Positions 9,468 through 18,700 of a DNA stretch of 64,000 bases are shown here, piece by piece. Origin of the DNA: Blastochloris viridis (GTDB lineage Bacteria; Pseudomonadota; Alphaproteobacteria; Rhizobiales; Xanthobacteraceae); contig NZ_CP012946.1 in assembly GCF_001402875.1 (NCBI RefSeq), forward strand, positions 3,202,001-3,266,000. The letters are read 5' to 3'. Numbering within the stretch: the stretch's first letter is position 1; every line of letters begins with the position of its first letter. The notes beneath the pieces are model-generated. The model was not told the origin of the DNA and did not search any database. It saw only the letters and a program-made list of their open reading frames with translations. The position numbers and the translations under genes are program-made.

Positions 9468-9835
9468 CTGAAACGTGCAAGATCTCGCCGCCAAACTCGC
9501 TGATCTTCATCTCGGATCGCGATGGAGGCGTTCCACCCGAGCCGGTTCTAGGCCCTCTCATCCTGTCGACGTCCTCCTGCATTTCTGTCGGCTGTCTGGC
9601 TGAAATGGACGGTGAGACGGAGATCACGCTTGGGGCCGCCGGTTCTGTCGCGCCCAATGGTCCGCCGGCCTTCGATGGAGATCTGGAGACCCCTTCGGGA
9701 GTCGTTGTTGTCTCGACCGTCGAGTACGAAGAAGTCTTATGCGCCTCGACGCCGACGCCGCGAACGCGTGTGCGGATCTGGATAAATCGTCCCCGCGAGC
9801 CCGATCGGATCGTGATCGGGCTCGGCCTGCGGTAA
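9464..9835 (+). CDS. Probable cognate immunity protein (unknown family)
   Basis: A 123-residue, mildly acidic, proline- and glycine-rich protein with no signal peptide and no family I recognise. Its ATG at 9464 overlaps the toxin-tail stop as ATGA, the usual coupling of a polymorphic toxin with its immunity gene, and this context is the only evidence for the role. Near its 3' end an 11-bp perfect inverted repeat (9796-9806 with 9814-9824, CGAGCCCGATC arms) lies inside the coding sequence and is not followed by a T run. Confidence 0.45.
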   Translation: MTETCKISPPNSLIFISDRDGGVPPEPVLGPLILSTSSCISVGCLAEMDGETEITLGAAGSVAPNGPPAFDGDLETPSGVVVVSTVEYEEVLCASTPTPRTRVRIWINRPREPDRIVIGLGLR

Positions 9836-10095
9836 AAATGTTGCCGCGCTCGCCTGTTCTGAAATCCGTCGCCCGTGGTGGTTTGGCGATGAGCGCCGCA
9901 CGAGCGACGGGCTATCTGCGGACCGTGAGGGAAAGCCTTCGCGGATTCTGGACTTTTCCGCACGGCGGAAACCGAGCCAGCGTATCCACGAGCATCCAGC
10001 CCTGGCCATTGCGGCATTGGCGCATTCGGCGTGTGGTGTGGTGGCTTTGGCGGCGCTGTCGCTGATTGCGTGCTGTGTCGTCGAATCGGCGGCAA

Positions 10096-10189
10096 TGGCG
10101 GAGCCGGAGGGATTCGAACCCTCGATAGGGCTTTTCGACCCTATAACGGTTTAGCAAACCGCCGCCTTCAGCCTCTCGGCCACAGCTCC
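10096..10189 (-). tRNA. tRNA-Ser (anticodon GCU)
   Basis: Read on the minus strand, a class II tRNA runs from 10189 to 10099, with CCA encoded at 10098-10096. The acceptor stem pairs GGAGCTG with CGGCTCC (one G-U) and the discriminator is G. The anticodon loop is TTGCTAA, giving GCU for AGC/AGU codons. A long variable arm (stem around GGGTCGAAAAGCCC) and a GGTTCGAATCC T arm are present. It lies between the toxin/immunity remnant and an ISAs1 element and may be the anchor of the island. Confidence 0.95.
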
Positions 10190-10245
10190 ATCACGCCTGC
10201 TATGCCTGACGATGGCGAGACTGGCAAGCGCGACTGTTCAAACTC

Positions 10246-11531
10246 CAGGGCGCCGAACTCGGGTTAACGGCGGTTTCGAGGTTGCGGAAGGTCTGATTCG
10301 ATGAGGGGCCTCGATTCGGAGCCCCGCCATGAGCCTTGATGGCCTGAGCCTTGATGCCCTGCTTGTCCCTGAGAAGTCGCGCCTGAAGGTGCTGCTCGAC
10401 CACCTGTCGGTGATCGAGGACCCACGCGAGGCGTGGCGGGTGGCTCACCCGCTGCCGGAGGTGCTGCTTTTGGTGGTGTGCGGCACCTTGGCGGACTGCG
10501 ACGACTACGAGGGGATCGCCGAGTGGGGCGAGACGCATCTGTCGTTTCTGCGCCGCTTCCTGCCCTACCACCACGGGGTACCGGGGGCGCGCTGGCTGAC
10601 CCTGCTGATGAACCGCATCGACCCGGACCTGTTCGCGGCGGCGTTCACGGCGTGGGTTCGGGAGAGCTGGCCGGATCGCCCGGACCTGGTCGCGATCGAC
10701 GGCAAGACCTCGCGGCGCAGCCACGACCGCGGGGCCGGCAAGGCGCCGCTCCATCTCGTCTCGGCGTTCGCCACCACCCGCCGCCTGGTGCTCGGCCAGG
10801 AGGCGGTCGCCGACAAGAGCAGCGAGACCACGGCGATCCCCCTCCTGATCGAGCGGCTCGCCGCCGCCGGCGGCCTCGACGGCACCCTGATCTCGATCGA
10901 CGCCATCGCCACCAATCCGACCATCGCCACCGCCATCCGAGGCGCCAAGGCCGACTATCTGCTCGCCGTGAAGGCCAACCAGCCGACCCTGCGGGCCGAG
11001 ATCGAGAGCTTCTTCGCCGAGGCGCCCGCGGCCGAGACCGAGAGCGTCACCGACCTCGACAAGGGCCATGGCCGCATCGAGAGCCGCACCGTCACGGTTG
11101 CCCGCGAGGTCGATTGGCTGAAGGGGGACCGGCGTTTTCCCGGCGAATTGCGGCTGCCCGACGTCGCCACCATCGTGCGCGTCGCATCGCGCGCCGAGCT
11201 CGCCGACCGCTGCCGTTTCGAGACCCGATACTACGTCTCCTCGGCCGCGCTCTCGGCAACCGCTGCCGCCGAGGCCGTGCGAAGCCACTGGGCGATCGAG
11301 AACAGCCTGCACTGGGTCCTCGACGTCACCTTCGGCGACGACCAGTCCCGCCTGCGCAAGGGACACGGCGCCAGGAACATGGCTGTCGTCCGCCACTTCG
11401 CCTTCAATCTCCTGCGCGCCGTCACCGACAAGAAAAGTCTCAGGCTCAGGCGAAAGCGCGCTGGCTGGGACCCCCAATATTGCGCCCAAGTTCTCGGACA
11501 CAGGGCGCGTTAACCCGGATTCGGTGCCCTG
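10246..11531 (+). mobile_element. ISAs1-family insertion sequence, complete
   Basis: A 1286-bp element bounded by imperfect 24-bp inverted repeats at 10246-10269 (starting CAGGGCGCCGAACTCGGG) and 11508-11531 (reverse complement starting CAGGGCACCGAATCCGGG). It is flanked by a perfect 10-base direct repeat, GTTCAAACTC, at 10236-10245 and 11532-11541, the target duplication. Intact ends, duplication and transposase indicate a recent and possibly still active copy. Confidence 0.93.
10329..11513 (+). CDS. ISAs1-family DDE transposase
   Basis: A 394-residue transposase filling the IS between its inverted repeats. An N-terminal region with RVAHPLPEVLLLVVCGTLA is typical of ISAs1 proteins. The DDE catalytic core shows Asp in VAIDGKTSRRS, Asp in ISIDAIATNP and Glu in SHWAIENSLHWVLDVTF. 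It ends at TAA 11513, inside the right terminal repeat. There is no frameshift or internal stop, so it should be functional. Confidence 0.93.
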   Translation: MSLDGLSLDALLVPEKSRLKVLLDHLSVIEDPREAWRVAHPLPEVLLLVVCGTLADCDDYEGIAEWGETHLSFLRRFLPYHHGVPGARWLTLLMNRIDPDLFAAAFTAWVRESWPDRPDLVAIDGKTSRRSHDRGAGKAPLHLVSAFATTRRLVLGQEAVADKSSETTAIPLLIERLAAAGGLDGTLISIDAIATNPTIATAIRGAKADYLLAVKANQPTLRAEIESFFAEAPAAETESVTDLDKGHGRIESRTVTVAREVDWLKGDRRFPGELRLPDVATIVRVASRAELADRCRFETRYYVSSAALSATAAAEAVRSHWAIENSLHWVLDVTFGDDQSRLRKGHGARNMAVVRHFAFNLLRAVTDKKSLRLRRKRAGWDPQYCAQVLGHRAR

Positions 11532-11641
11532 GTTCAAACTCGGCGATTGTCCCGTTCGCAGCGCGGTGGCGGACGCTTGTTCGTCGGCGGCGCGATGGTT
11601 TCTGCACCGATCGCGACCGCGTCAGCCGTCACGGGATACCG

Positions 11642-11911
11642 TTAATGCGTCTTGGCCCATTCACGGGCGGCGCGCAGGGCGGTCGCGATTTCGGCGTCGG
11701 TCATCTCGGCCGCCAGCTCCCGGCGCAGCCGCGCCGCTTCGCCATTTCCGCGCATCGCCGCCAGATTGAACCATTTGTGGGCCGTCACCCGGTCGGTCTT
11801 CACCGAGGCGCCCGTCGAGTACATCAGGCCCAGTCGGTAGAAAATGTCGCCCGACGCCTGCCCGGCGGCGATCGCGGCGGTCTCCAGTTCGGCGATCTCG
11901 TAACGCGCCAT
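11642..11911 (-). CDS. Small Sel1-repeat-like protein
   Basis: An 89-residue protein with one Sel1/TPR-like helical repeat (LGLMYSTGASVKTDRVTAHKW, then FNLAAMRGNGEAARLRREL). The repeat is a helix hairpin used for protein contacts; similar short proteins are common in Hyphomicrobiales and have no assigned role. There is no signal peptide or membrane segment. It stands alone between the ISAs1 copy and glk. Confidence 0.8.
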   Translation of the reverse strand: MARYEIAELETAAIAAGQASGDIFYRLGLMYSTGASVKTDRVTAHKWFNLAAMRGNGEAARLRRELAAEMTDAEIATALRAAREWAKTH

Positions 11912-12416
11912 CGTGCTCTCCCGTCGAAGGCCGGCGGACTGGCCGGCATCGTTGCCCGTGCGCCTCCCAGCGCCGACAGGATTATAATGATGGCAACAAT
12001 TGAATCGCTGTTTAAGCGTTTTGCCTAATAAAAACTTCTTTCGACAAAGCCGTGCCGACGTCTTTACCTGTCATTAAATGCGTGCGCCGCGTTTTGGCGG
12101 TCGGAATGCGCGTGATGGGACGCGAGATCCCGGCGCGCTTCCGGATTGAAAGCTTCGGTTAACGATACGTCGGCGCGCGTTATTGTCCGATTAACCGGAT
12201 GCCGGGGAGGGAACCCGGCATCGGCCGGACGCTTGGTGCGGGCGCCACCATCTTGCGCCAACGCGGCCGCTGGCCTAGTGGTCGATGTCCGTCATCGGCC
12301 TACCTTCGCGGCGCGCTCGCATCAAGCCATTGATCGGACCGGGATTTTCGCTCCGCTGCTCCAGCCCGCGTCCGGCGGCGGGGACGGCGCGGGCCAGCCA
12401 CTCGGGCGGGAGAGCC
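11912..12416. other. Intergenic region with a hairpin
   Basis: About 500 bases between the divergent Sel1-like gene and glk, with no convincing gene. AT-rich stretches near 11980-12075 could hold promoters. A perfect 9-bp hairpin (GATGCCGGG, 7-base loop, CCCGGCATC) lies at 12198-12222, upstream of glk. Confidence 0.4.
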
Positions 12417-13391
12417 ATGACCGCGACCACCACCGCACCGGCGCCGAACACCACGCTGATCGCCGACCTGGGCGGAACCAACGCGCGTTTCGCCCTGTTT
12501 GGCGCCGACAAGGTCGGCCCCATCGTGCGTTTGGCGGTGGCCGACCACGCCAGCCTGCCGGCGGCGATCGCGAGCTTCCTGGCCAAGGCGGCGCCGGCGC
12601 ACCCGCCCACCCGCGCGGTGCTGGCGATCGCCGGCCCGGTCGACGACGGCCGCGCCGTTTTCACCAACGCCGACTGGATCGCCGATGCCCAGCAGCTCGG
12701 CCGCACCTTCGGCTTCAGCTCGGTGCGGCTGGTCAACGATTTCGCCGCCCAGGCCTGGGCGCTGCCCCACCTCGGCGGCGGCGACCTGTTTGCGCTCGGC
12801 GGCGAGGCTTCGGTGCCGGGCGCGCCGATGGTGGTGCTGGGGCCGGGCACCGGCCTCGGCGTTGCCGCGCTGGTGCCGACGCCGGCCGGCGGCATCGTGA
12901 TCTCGACCGAGGGCGGCCACGTCACCTTGCCCGGCACCTCGCCGCGCGAGGACGCCATCATCGCGGTGCTGCGCGCCAAGCTCGGCCACGTCTCGGCCGA
13001 GAGCGTGCTGTCCGGGCCGGGCCTGGTGCATCTGCACGACGCCATCGCCACCCTGGACGGCGCCTGCCACACCGCGCGCACCGGGCCGGAGATCACCGCG
13101 GCCGGCCTGGCCGGCAGCTGTCCGGTGTGCCGCAGCACGCTCGACGCCTTCTGCGCCATGCTGGGCATGGTGGCGGGCAATCTCGCGCTGTCGTTCGGGG
13201 CGCGCGGCGGGGTGTTCGTCGCCGGCGGCATCGCCCCGCGTCTGGTCGATTATCTCAAGCAGTCGGCATTCCGCGCGCAGTTCGAGGCCAAGGGCCGCTT
13301 CCGCGCCTACCTCCAGCCGATTCCGGTTCACGTCGTTCTGCATGGCGATCCGGCGTTCGTCGGCCTGGCGGCGATCGCGCGGGCGGGCTGA
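12417..13391 (+). CDS. glk: Glucokinase
   Basis: A 324-residue glucokinase of the bacterial Glk (ROK-related) type, which phosphorylates glucose with ATP. Visible features are the N-terminal phosphate loop LIADLGGTNARFALF, the sugar-binding region LVNDFAAQAWAL, and GPGTGLGVAAL with ISTEGGHVTL near the middle, as in E. coli Glk. The ATG at 12417 is chosen for its GGGAGAG site and because the longer frame upstream is not conserved-looking. It is monocistronic, with an SWIB gene about 210 bases downstream. Confidence 0.93.
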   Translation: MTATTTAPAPNTTLIADLGGTNARFALFGADKVGPIVRLAVADHASLPAAIASFLAKAAPAHPPTRAVLAIAGPVDDGRAVFTNADWIADAQQLGRTFGFSSVRLVNDFAAQAWALPHLGGGDLFALGGEASVPGAPMVVLGPGTGLGVAALVPTPAGGIVISTEGGHVTLPGTSPREDAIIAVLRAKLGHVSAESVLSGPGLVHLHDAIATLDGACHTARTGPEITAAGLAGSCPVCRSTLDAFCAMLGMVAGNLALSFGARGGVFVAGGIAPRLVDYLKQSAFRAQFEAKGRFRAYLQPIPVHVVLHGDPAFVGLAAIARAG

Positions 13392-13603
13392 GACGGCCCC
13401 GAACTCAGCCGCGTACATTACGAAACTGCAAAAAACGGGGGATCGGCATTCAAATCTGCCGGGAAGGCGTTATGGTGCGCCAATTCGGACGCGGGCTCGA
13501 CGGTCGAGCGGTGCGCCGGAATACCCCCGGACCAGAGACTGGATGCGGTTTCAACCCAACCGACGACAGGCTCGGGATGCAAAAGGACCAATCGGAGGAC
13601 ACG

Positions 13604-13870
13604 ATGGCGACCACCACCAAGACCGGAAAGCCCAACGCCCTGCAAAAGCCGATGCAGCCCTCGCCGGAACTGGCCGCGGTGGTCGGCGCCGGCCCCCTGG
13701 CCCGCTCAGAAGTCGTGAGCAAGATCTGGGACTACATCAAGTCCAACAACCTGCAGAACCCGGCCAACAAGCGTGAGATCCTGGCCGACGACAAGCTGCA
13801 GAAGGTGTTCGGCCGGGACAAGGTGTCGATGTTCGAGATGAACAAGTTCATCTCCGCGCACCTGAAGTGA
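13604..13870 (+). CDS. SWIB/MDM2-domain protein
   Basis: An 88-residue basic protein. After a short Lys/Pro-rich lead, an SWIB fold spans about residues 25-88 (LARSEVVSKIWDYIKSNNLQ, then KREILADDKLQKVFGRDKVS and MFEMNKFISAHL). SWIB domains in chlamydiae and alphaproteobacteria are stand-alone or attached to topoisomerases and are thought to bind chromatin or partner proteins; the role here is unknown. The ATG has a strong GGAGGA site. A strong hairpin follows the gene. Confidence 0.92.
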   Translation: MATTTKTGKPNALQKPMQPSPELAAVVGAGPLARSEVVSKIWDYIKSNNLQNPANKREILADDKLQKVFGRDKVSMFEMNKFISAHLK

Positions 13871-13926
13871 CGCAAAACCGGCAGGTCGCGGTCGCGCTTC
13901 CTCTCGATTTTTAGCACAGGCTCTCT

Positions 13927-13957
13927 CGCAATGGCCGGGCTGGTCCCGGCCATTGCG
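13927..13957 (+). terminator. Hairpin terminator after the SWIB gene
   Basis: A perfect 13-bp stem (CGCAATGGCCGGG at 13927-13939, CCCGGCCATTGCG at 13945-13957) with a 5-base loop, 56 bases past the stop and followed by GCTTCTT. It is a likely intrinsic terminator with a weak T run. Confidence 0.7.
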
Positions 13958-14234
13958 GCTTCTTGCGTATCGCACGGCGTTGATGCGGCTTGCGGACGGT
14001 GATCTGCGGCAAGCCCCAGGGTGCGCGCCCGGACCATCACGGCTGATCGCAAACAGCCTCGCCGAAATCCGTGGTCGGAACCGGCGTTTTCGGCGGCCGT
14101 CTTTTCGACCCGACGGCCGATGAAATCCCCTCCCCTCGCCAACCGAGGTCGGGCCGGCGCACAGCGCGATCTCTTGCGGATACGCGTGACCCTAAACCCG
14201 CGGCGTTTGCGCCTGACCTTCCACCACCGTCAGC

Positions 14235-14385
14235 TCGCCTCATCCTGAGGAGCGGTCGCAAGACCGCGTCTCGAAGGATGAGGCGACGCTGACGGCGGCC
14301 TTCGGCCCATGCTTCGAGACGGCTGCGGAGCCTGTCATCGGGCGCGCCTGCGGCGCGACCCGGTGGCAGCCTCCTCAGCATGAGG
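14235..14385. repeat. Dispersed intergenic repeat (Bradyrhizobiaceae-type palindromic unit)
   Basis: Between the SWIB gene and the GH15 gene the sequence has the form CCTCATCCTGAGGAGC, CGTCTCGAAGGATGAGG, CCATGCTTCGAGACGGC, CCTCCTCAGCATGAGG, i.e. nested inverted repeats. This pattern is familiar as a multi-copy intergenic repeat in Bradyrhizobium/Rhodopseudomonas-type genomes. Nothing else is recognisable in 13958-14483. Confidence 0.65.
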
Positions 14386-14483
14386 CCAAGACACCATGAG
14401 CCAAGATCACCATGACGCCACGAAAGGTCAGCCTTCAGGGCCTTTGGGATTCGCGGGCTCCGGCCGGACCCGCGGACGCTGCG

Positions 14484-16295
14484 TCAGAACGCGTCCTCCC
14501 AGCTTCGGCTGAGGCGAACGGCGCTGTTGATCAGCCCGACCATCGAATAGGTCTGCGGAAAGTTGCCCCACAATTCGCCGGTAAGGAGATCGGCGTCCTC
14601 GGACAACAGCCCGAACGAGTTGCGGTGGCGCAGCATCTCCTCGAACAGCTCGCGCGCCTCCTGCCGGCGCCCGATCGCCCACAACGCATCGACATACCAG
14701 AAGCCGCAGATCAGGAACCCGGTCTGCATGTGGCCGAAATCGTCGGCGGTGTCGTAGCGCAGGAACAGCTTGCCGCGGCGCAGCGCCGCGCCGACTGCTT
14801 CGACGGTGGACACGAACCGCGGGTCGTCCGGCGTGACGAAGCCGAGGTCGTTCAGCAGCAGCAGCGTGGCGTCGAGCTCGTTGCCGTCGAAGGTCGACAC
14901 GAACGAGTTGCGCTCCGGGTTGAACGCGCGCGCGGTGATCACCGCGTGCATGCGGTCGGCCTCGGTGCGCCAGATCGCGGCGCGCTCCGGCCGGCCGATG
15001 CCGTTCGCGATCAACGCCATGCGGTCGGCGGCGGCCCAGCACATCACGCTGGAGAAGGTGTGGACCGAGGCCTTGGTGCGCAATTCCCACGGCCCGGCGT
15101 CGGGCACGTCGAACACCGCCACCGCGCGGGCGGCCAGCCGTTCGAGACCGGCGAACAGGTCGCTTTCGCCTCTGCCGCCTCGGCGGATCAGCCGCCGGTC
15201 GAAAAATGCGTGCACCGCGGCCAGCACGAGCGCGCCGTAGGCATCGTTCTGGATCTGGGTGTAGGCGGCGTTGCCGATGCGCACCGGCCCCATGCCGCGA
15301 TAGCCGGTCAGCGCCGGGGCGAACCGCTCTTCGAGCTCGACCTCGCGGGTGATGCCGAACAACGGCGGCATGTCGAGCCGGCCCGGCAATTGGCCAAGAT
15401 CGCCGGCGATGTTGGTCATGTAGGTGGCGAACGCCTCCATGGTGCTGGTCTGGCCGAGCCGGTTCAGCGCGTTGATGACGAAGTAGGCGTCGCGCAGCCA
15501 GCAATAGCGGTAGTCCCAGTTGCGTTCCGTGCCCGGCGCTTCCGGAATCGAGGTGGTGAGCGCGGCGACGATGGCGCCGGTCTCCTCGAAATTGCACAGC
15601 TTGAGGGTGATCGCGGCGCGGATCACCGCCTCCTGCCAATCGAACGGGATCGACAGCGCCCGCACCCAGTCGCGCCAGTGGTCGACGGTCGACCCCAGGA
15701 ATTCGCGCGCGGTCGAATCGGCGTTCGAGCGCAGCGGCTCGTCGGCACCGAAGAAGAACGATATCGGCCGGTCGATCACGAACTGGCGCTGTTCGAGGAT
15801 ATAGGACACCGGCGCGTCGGTGGTCAGCCGCACGGTCTGGCTCGGCCCGACATAGCGGACGTGGTTGGCGCCGCGGGTGATCTCCGGCTTGCGGGCGCCG
15901 CATTCGAAGGTCGGCTGCACCCGCACCACCAGATGCGGGCGGCCGCGCAGCGGCTGCACCCGGCGGATCAGCAAAGGCGGCCGGTGGGTGCGGCCGAAAT
16001 GGGAGAAGCGCGGCGCGAAATCGACGATTTCGAGCGCATTGCCGTCGCGGTCTTCGAGCACCGAGACCAGCACCGCGGTATTTTCGAGATAGTGCTGCTG
16101 GCAGGACACCTGCCCGACCAGCTCCATCGCGAAGCTGCCGCTGCCATCGTCGTCCTTGCGGCCACCGTCGAGCAGCTCGTTGAAGATTGGATCGCCGTCG
16201 AAACGCGGAAAGCAGCACCATACGATGCGGGCGCGGCGGTCGATCAGCGCCGCAACCATGCAGTTGCCGATCACTGCAAGATCTAGCGAACTCAT
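14484..16295 (-). CDS. GH15-family glycoside hydrolase (glucoamylase/trehalase-like)
   Basis: A 603-residue cytoplasmic protein without signal peptide. An N-terminal beta-sandwich domain (DLAVIGNCMVAALIDRRARI, CFPRFDGDPIF) is followed by an alpha/alpha barrel containing NWDYRYCWLRDAYF, QNDAYGALVLA and, near the C terminus, GELWGNFPQTYSMVGLI, all standard for GH15. Family members hydrolyse starch or, in several bacteria, trehalose. The ATG at 16295 overlaps the otsB stop as ATGA, so it belongs to the trehalose operon and is most likely a trehalase or a quality-control hydrolase. Substrate specificity is inferred. Confidence 0.88.
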   Translation of the reverse strand: MSSLDLAVIGNCMVAALIDRRARIVWCCFPRFDGDPIFNELLDGGRKDDDGSGSFAMELVGQVSCQQHYLENTAVLVSVLEDRDGNALEIVDFAPRFSHFGRTHRPPLLIRRVQPLRGRPHLVVRVQPTFECGARKPEITRGANHVRYVGPSQTVRLTTDAPVSYILEQRQFVIDRPISFFFGADEPLRSNADSTAREFLGSTVDHWRDWVRALSIPFDWQEAVIRAAITLKLCNFEETGAIVAALTTSIPEAPGTERNWDYRYCWLRDAYFVINALNRLGQTSTMEAFATYMTNIAGDLGQLPGRLDMPPLFGITREVELEERFAPALTGYRGMGPVRIGNAAYTQIQNDAYGALVLAAVHAFFDRRLIRRGGRGESDLFAGLERLAARAVAVFDVPDAGPWELRTKASVHTFSSVMCWAAADRMALIANGIGRPERAAIWRTEADRMHAVITARAFNPERNSFVSTFDGNELDATLLLLNDLGFVTPDDPRFVSTVEAVGAALRRGKLFLRYDTADDFGHMQTGFLICGFWYVDALWAIGRRQEARELFEEMLRHRNSFGLLSEDADLLTGELWGNFPQTYSMVGLINSAVRLSRSWEDAF

Positions 16296-17116
16296 AGAGA
16301 CTCCGTCGGACTGTGGGACGTTTCGGTGCGGGTGTCGGCTGGCGCAAGGCCGATCGGCTCGCCCTGCGCCCAGCGCGCCAGCTGGGCGCGCACCTCGGCT
16401 GGCGAGGCCAGGCGAAATTGCGCCCGGCTCGGGCCGGCGCCGACATGGGCGGTGAGCCCGCCATTGGCGTTGACCACCTCGAAGCCGTGCTCGTCGGTCA
16501 GGTCATCGCCGATGAAGACCGGACGGCGGCCGCGATAGGGCGGCACCGCCAGGAACTGCGAGATGGCGACGCCCTTGGAGGCCCCGGCCGGCACGATCTC
16601 GGCCACCGCCTTGCCGCGCTGCAGCCGGTAGCCGCCGCCGAGGTCGGCGACGATGGCGGACATCGCCGCCACGGCGTCGTCGGCGCGCTCGGGCGCCTCG
16701 CGCCAATGCAGCGACACCGCCTTGCCCTTGTCCTCGACCAGCATGCCCGCCTCGGCCTCGAAGCGGCGACGCAGTTCGTCGACCGCGCGCCGGAGCGGCG
16801 ATGCCACCGGGCTGCCGCACCACACGTCATCGCCGATGCGGCTCTCCGCGCCGTGCAGGCCGGCGGCATCGAACCGGTGCGGCGCCAGCAATTGGTCCAG
16901 CACCGCCAGGCTGCGGCCGGACACGATGGCGAGCGCGCCGTTCAGCCGCCGGCGCAGCCGGGCCAGCACGTCGAGCGTGGCCGGCTCGACGCGCACCCAA
17001 TCCGGCCGCGCCACGATATCGACCAGCGTGCCGTCGAAATCGAGGAACACCGCAAAGCCGGTCGCAGGATCGACCGCCAAGTCGGGGTGGGCGAGCGCTG
17101 TCGTCAACTCGGTCAT
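16292..17116 (-). CDS. otsB: Trehalose-6-phosphate phosphatase
   Basis: A 274-residue HAD-superfamily phosphatase. The nucleophile motif FLDFDGTLVDI lies near the N terminus, LAIVSGRSLAVLDQLL follows, and the metal-binding FIGDDLTDEHGF lies near the C terminus, as in OtsB. It removes phosphate from trehalose-6-phosphate made by OtsA. Two in-frame ATGs (17128 and 17116) are possible; neither has a strong ribosome site, so the start is uncertain by four codons. It is the middle gene of otsA-otsB-GH15. Confidence 0.92.
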   Translation of the reverse strand: MTELTTALAHPDLAVDPATGFAVFLDFDGTLVDIVARPDWVRVEPATLDVLARLRRRLNGALAIVSGRSLAVLDQLLAPHRFDAAGLHGAESRIGDDVWCGSPVASPLRRAVDELRRRFEAEAGMLVEDKGKAVSLHWREAPERADDAVAAMSAIVADLGGGYRLQRGKAVAEIVPAGASKGVAISQFLAVPPYRGRRPVFIGDDLTDEHGFEVVNANGGLTAHVGAGPSRAQFRLASPAEVRAQLARWAQGEPIGLAPADTRTETSHSPTESL

Positions 17117-17344
17117 GGGTGGTCTCATCCGGCTGCGGCGTGGTGCGGTCGGGCCAAGGCCCCGGCGCCCGCATGTTGCCGTAATGTCCGATCGCGGTGG
17201 CCGCCGACGTCCGGTGACGCCGGGCCGCGGATTATGTGGATTATAGAGGCAGGATTTGAATAATCTCCGACCGCTGCTGCGCGGCTGAGGCCGCAAAGCC
17301 GAAGCACGGCCGCAGGCCGCGCTGCCGGACACCGCGCTGGCGGG

Positions 17345-18700
17345 TCATTTGCGGGCGAGGGCATCGATGAAGGTCCGGGTCCACCACGTGATATCCTGTC
17401 GGCGCAGGCCCTCGAACAGCGCCTGCCATCTCGAGATGCGCTCATCCTTTGGCATCAGCAAGGCGGCGCCGATCGCCATCGCAACTTCGAACTTGTCATA
17501 GGGATTGACGATCAGCGCCTCGGTCATCTGCTCGGCGGCGCCGGCGAACCGCGACAGCACCAGCACGCCGGGGTCCTCCGGCCGCTGCGCGGCGACGTAT
17601 TCCTTGGCCACCAGGTTCATGCCATCGCGCATCGGCGTGACCAGCCCGACCGCGGCGTGGCGGTAGAGCCCGGCCAGCACCGGGCGGGTGTAGGCCTGCT
17701 TGATGAAGCGGATCGGCGTCCAGCTCGGGTCGCCCAGCGAGGAATTGATGCGGCCGAGCGCGGAATCGGTCTGGCGGTCGAGCTGTTCGTACTCGGGCAC
17801 CTCGCTGCGCGAATGCGGCGAGATCTGCAGCAGCACGACGTTGCCGCGGCGGTCGGGGTTGGCGATCAGGAAGCGCTCGAACGACTCCAGCCGCTCGACG
17901 ATGCCTTTCGAATAGTCGAGCCGGTCGACCCCGATCACCAGGTCGCGCGCGGCGAGCCCGTCCATGGTGCGCTGAACCACCGAGTTGTCCTCGGCGCGCA
18001 GGGCGGCGGCGTGGAACGCCATGGTGTCGATGCCGATCGGGAATGCCGCCACCTTGAGCGCGCCGCGATCGAGCCGCTGGCGCGCCTCCGGCCCGGCCTC
18101 CTCGATGGCGCGGACCAGATTGCCGGCGTCGCGCGCGGTCTGCACCCCGACCAGGTCGTAGGCCGTCAACGCGAGCAACAAATCCTGGCAACCCGGCAGC
18201 GCGCCGAACACGTCGATCGGCGGCCAGGGAATGTGGTGGAAATAGCCGATGCGGTTGGTGACGCCGAGCCGGCGCAGCTCGGCCGCGAACGGAATGAGGT
18301 GGTAGTCGTGAACCCAGACCAGGTCCGAAGGTTGCAGGATGGCGGCCAGCGCCTCCGCGAAGCGGCGGTTGACGCGCATGTAGCCGGAATATTCGGCGCG
18401 CGAAAACTGGGTCAGCCCGAGCCGATAATGCATGTTCGGCCACAGCGCGCGGTTGGCGAAGCCGAGATAGTATTCGTCGCGGTCGACCGCGGTGAGGTCG
18501 ACCACGGCATAGCCGACCTTGCCGCGCCGAACGATGGTGGGCTGGGCCGCCGGCTCGTCGGTGACCTTGCCGCTCCAGCCGAACCAGATGCCGCCCTGCT
18601 GCTGAAGCGCGGCGCGCAGGGCGACGGCGAGGCCACCCGCGGCGGTCTTGCCCTCACCGTCGGGCGCGGCCACGCGATTGGACACCACAACGAGACGCAT
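17345..18700 (-). CDS. otsA: Alpha,alpha-trehalose-phosphate synthase
   Basis: A 451-residue GT20 glycosyltransferase that joins UDP-glucose and glucose-6-phosphate. Family landmarks are VVVSNRVA at the start, [56 protein letters not shown] and [16 protein letters not shown]. The ATG at 18700 has TGGAG six bases upstream; a GTG directly before it is the alternative. It starts the operon; 228 bases separate it from otsB. Trehalose made here would serve osmotic and desiccation tolerance. Confidence 0.94.
   Translation of the reverse strand: MRLVVVSNRVAAPDGEGKTAAGGLAVALRAALQQQGGIWFGWSGKVTDEPAAQPTIVRRGKVGYAVVDLTAVDRDEYYLGFANRALWPNMHYRLGLTQFSRAEYSGYMRVNRRFAEALAAILQPSDLVWVHDYHLIPFAAELRRLGVTNRIGYFHHIPWPPIDVFGALPGCQDLLLALTAYDLVGVQTARDAGNLVRAIEEAGPEARQRLDRGALKVAAFPIGIDTMAFHAAALRAEDNSVVQRTMDGLAARDLVIGVDRLDYSKGIVERLESFERFLIANPDRRGNVVLLQISPHSRSEVPEYEQLDRQTDSALGRINSSLGDPSWTPIRFIKQAYTRPVLAGLYRHAAVGLVTPMRDGMNLVAKEYVAAQRPEDPGVLVLSRFAGAAEQMTEALIVNPYDKFEVAMAIGAALLMPKDERISRWQALFEGLRRQDITWWTRTFIDALARK

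Noticed and set aside
9796..9824. 11-bp perfect hairpin as a terminator
   Set aside because: It lies inside the end of the probable immunity gene and is not followed by a T run on either strand.
14412..16286. 624-codon open frame antisense to the GH15 gene
   Set aside because: Arg/Ala/Gly-rich shadow of a clearly conserved gene on the other strand.
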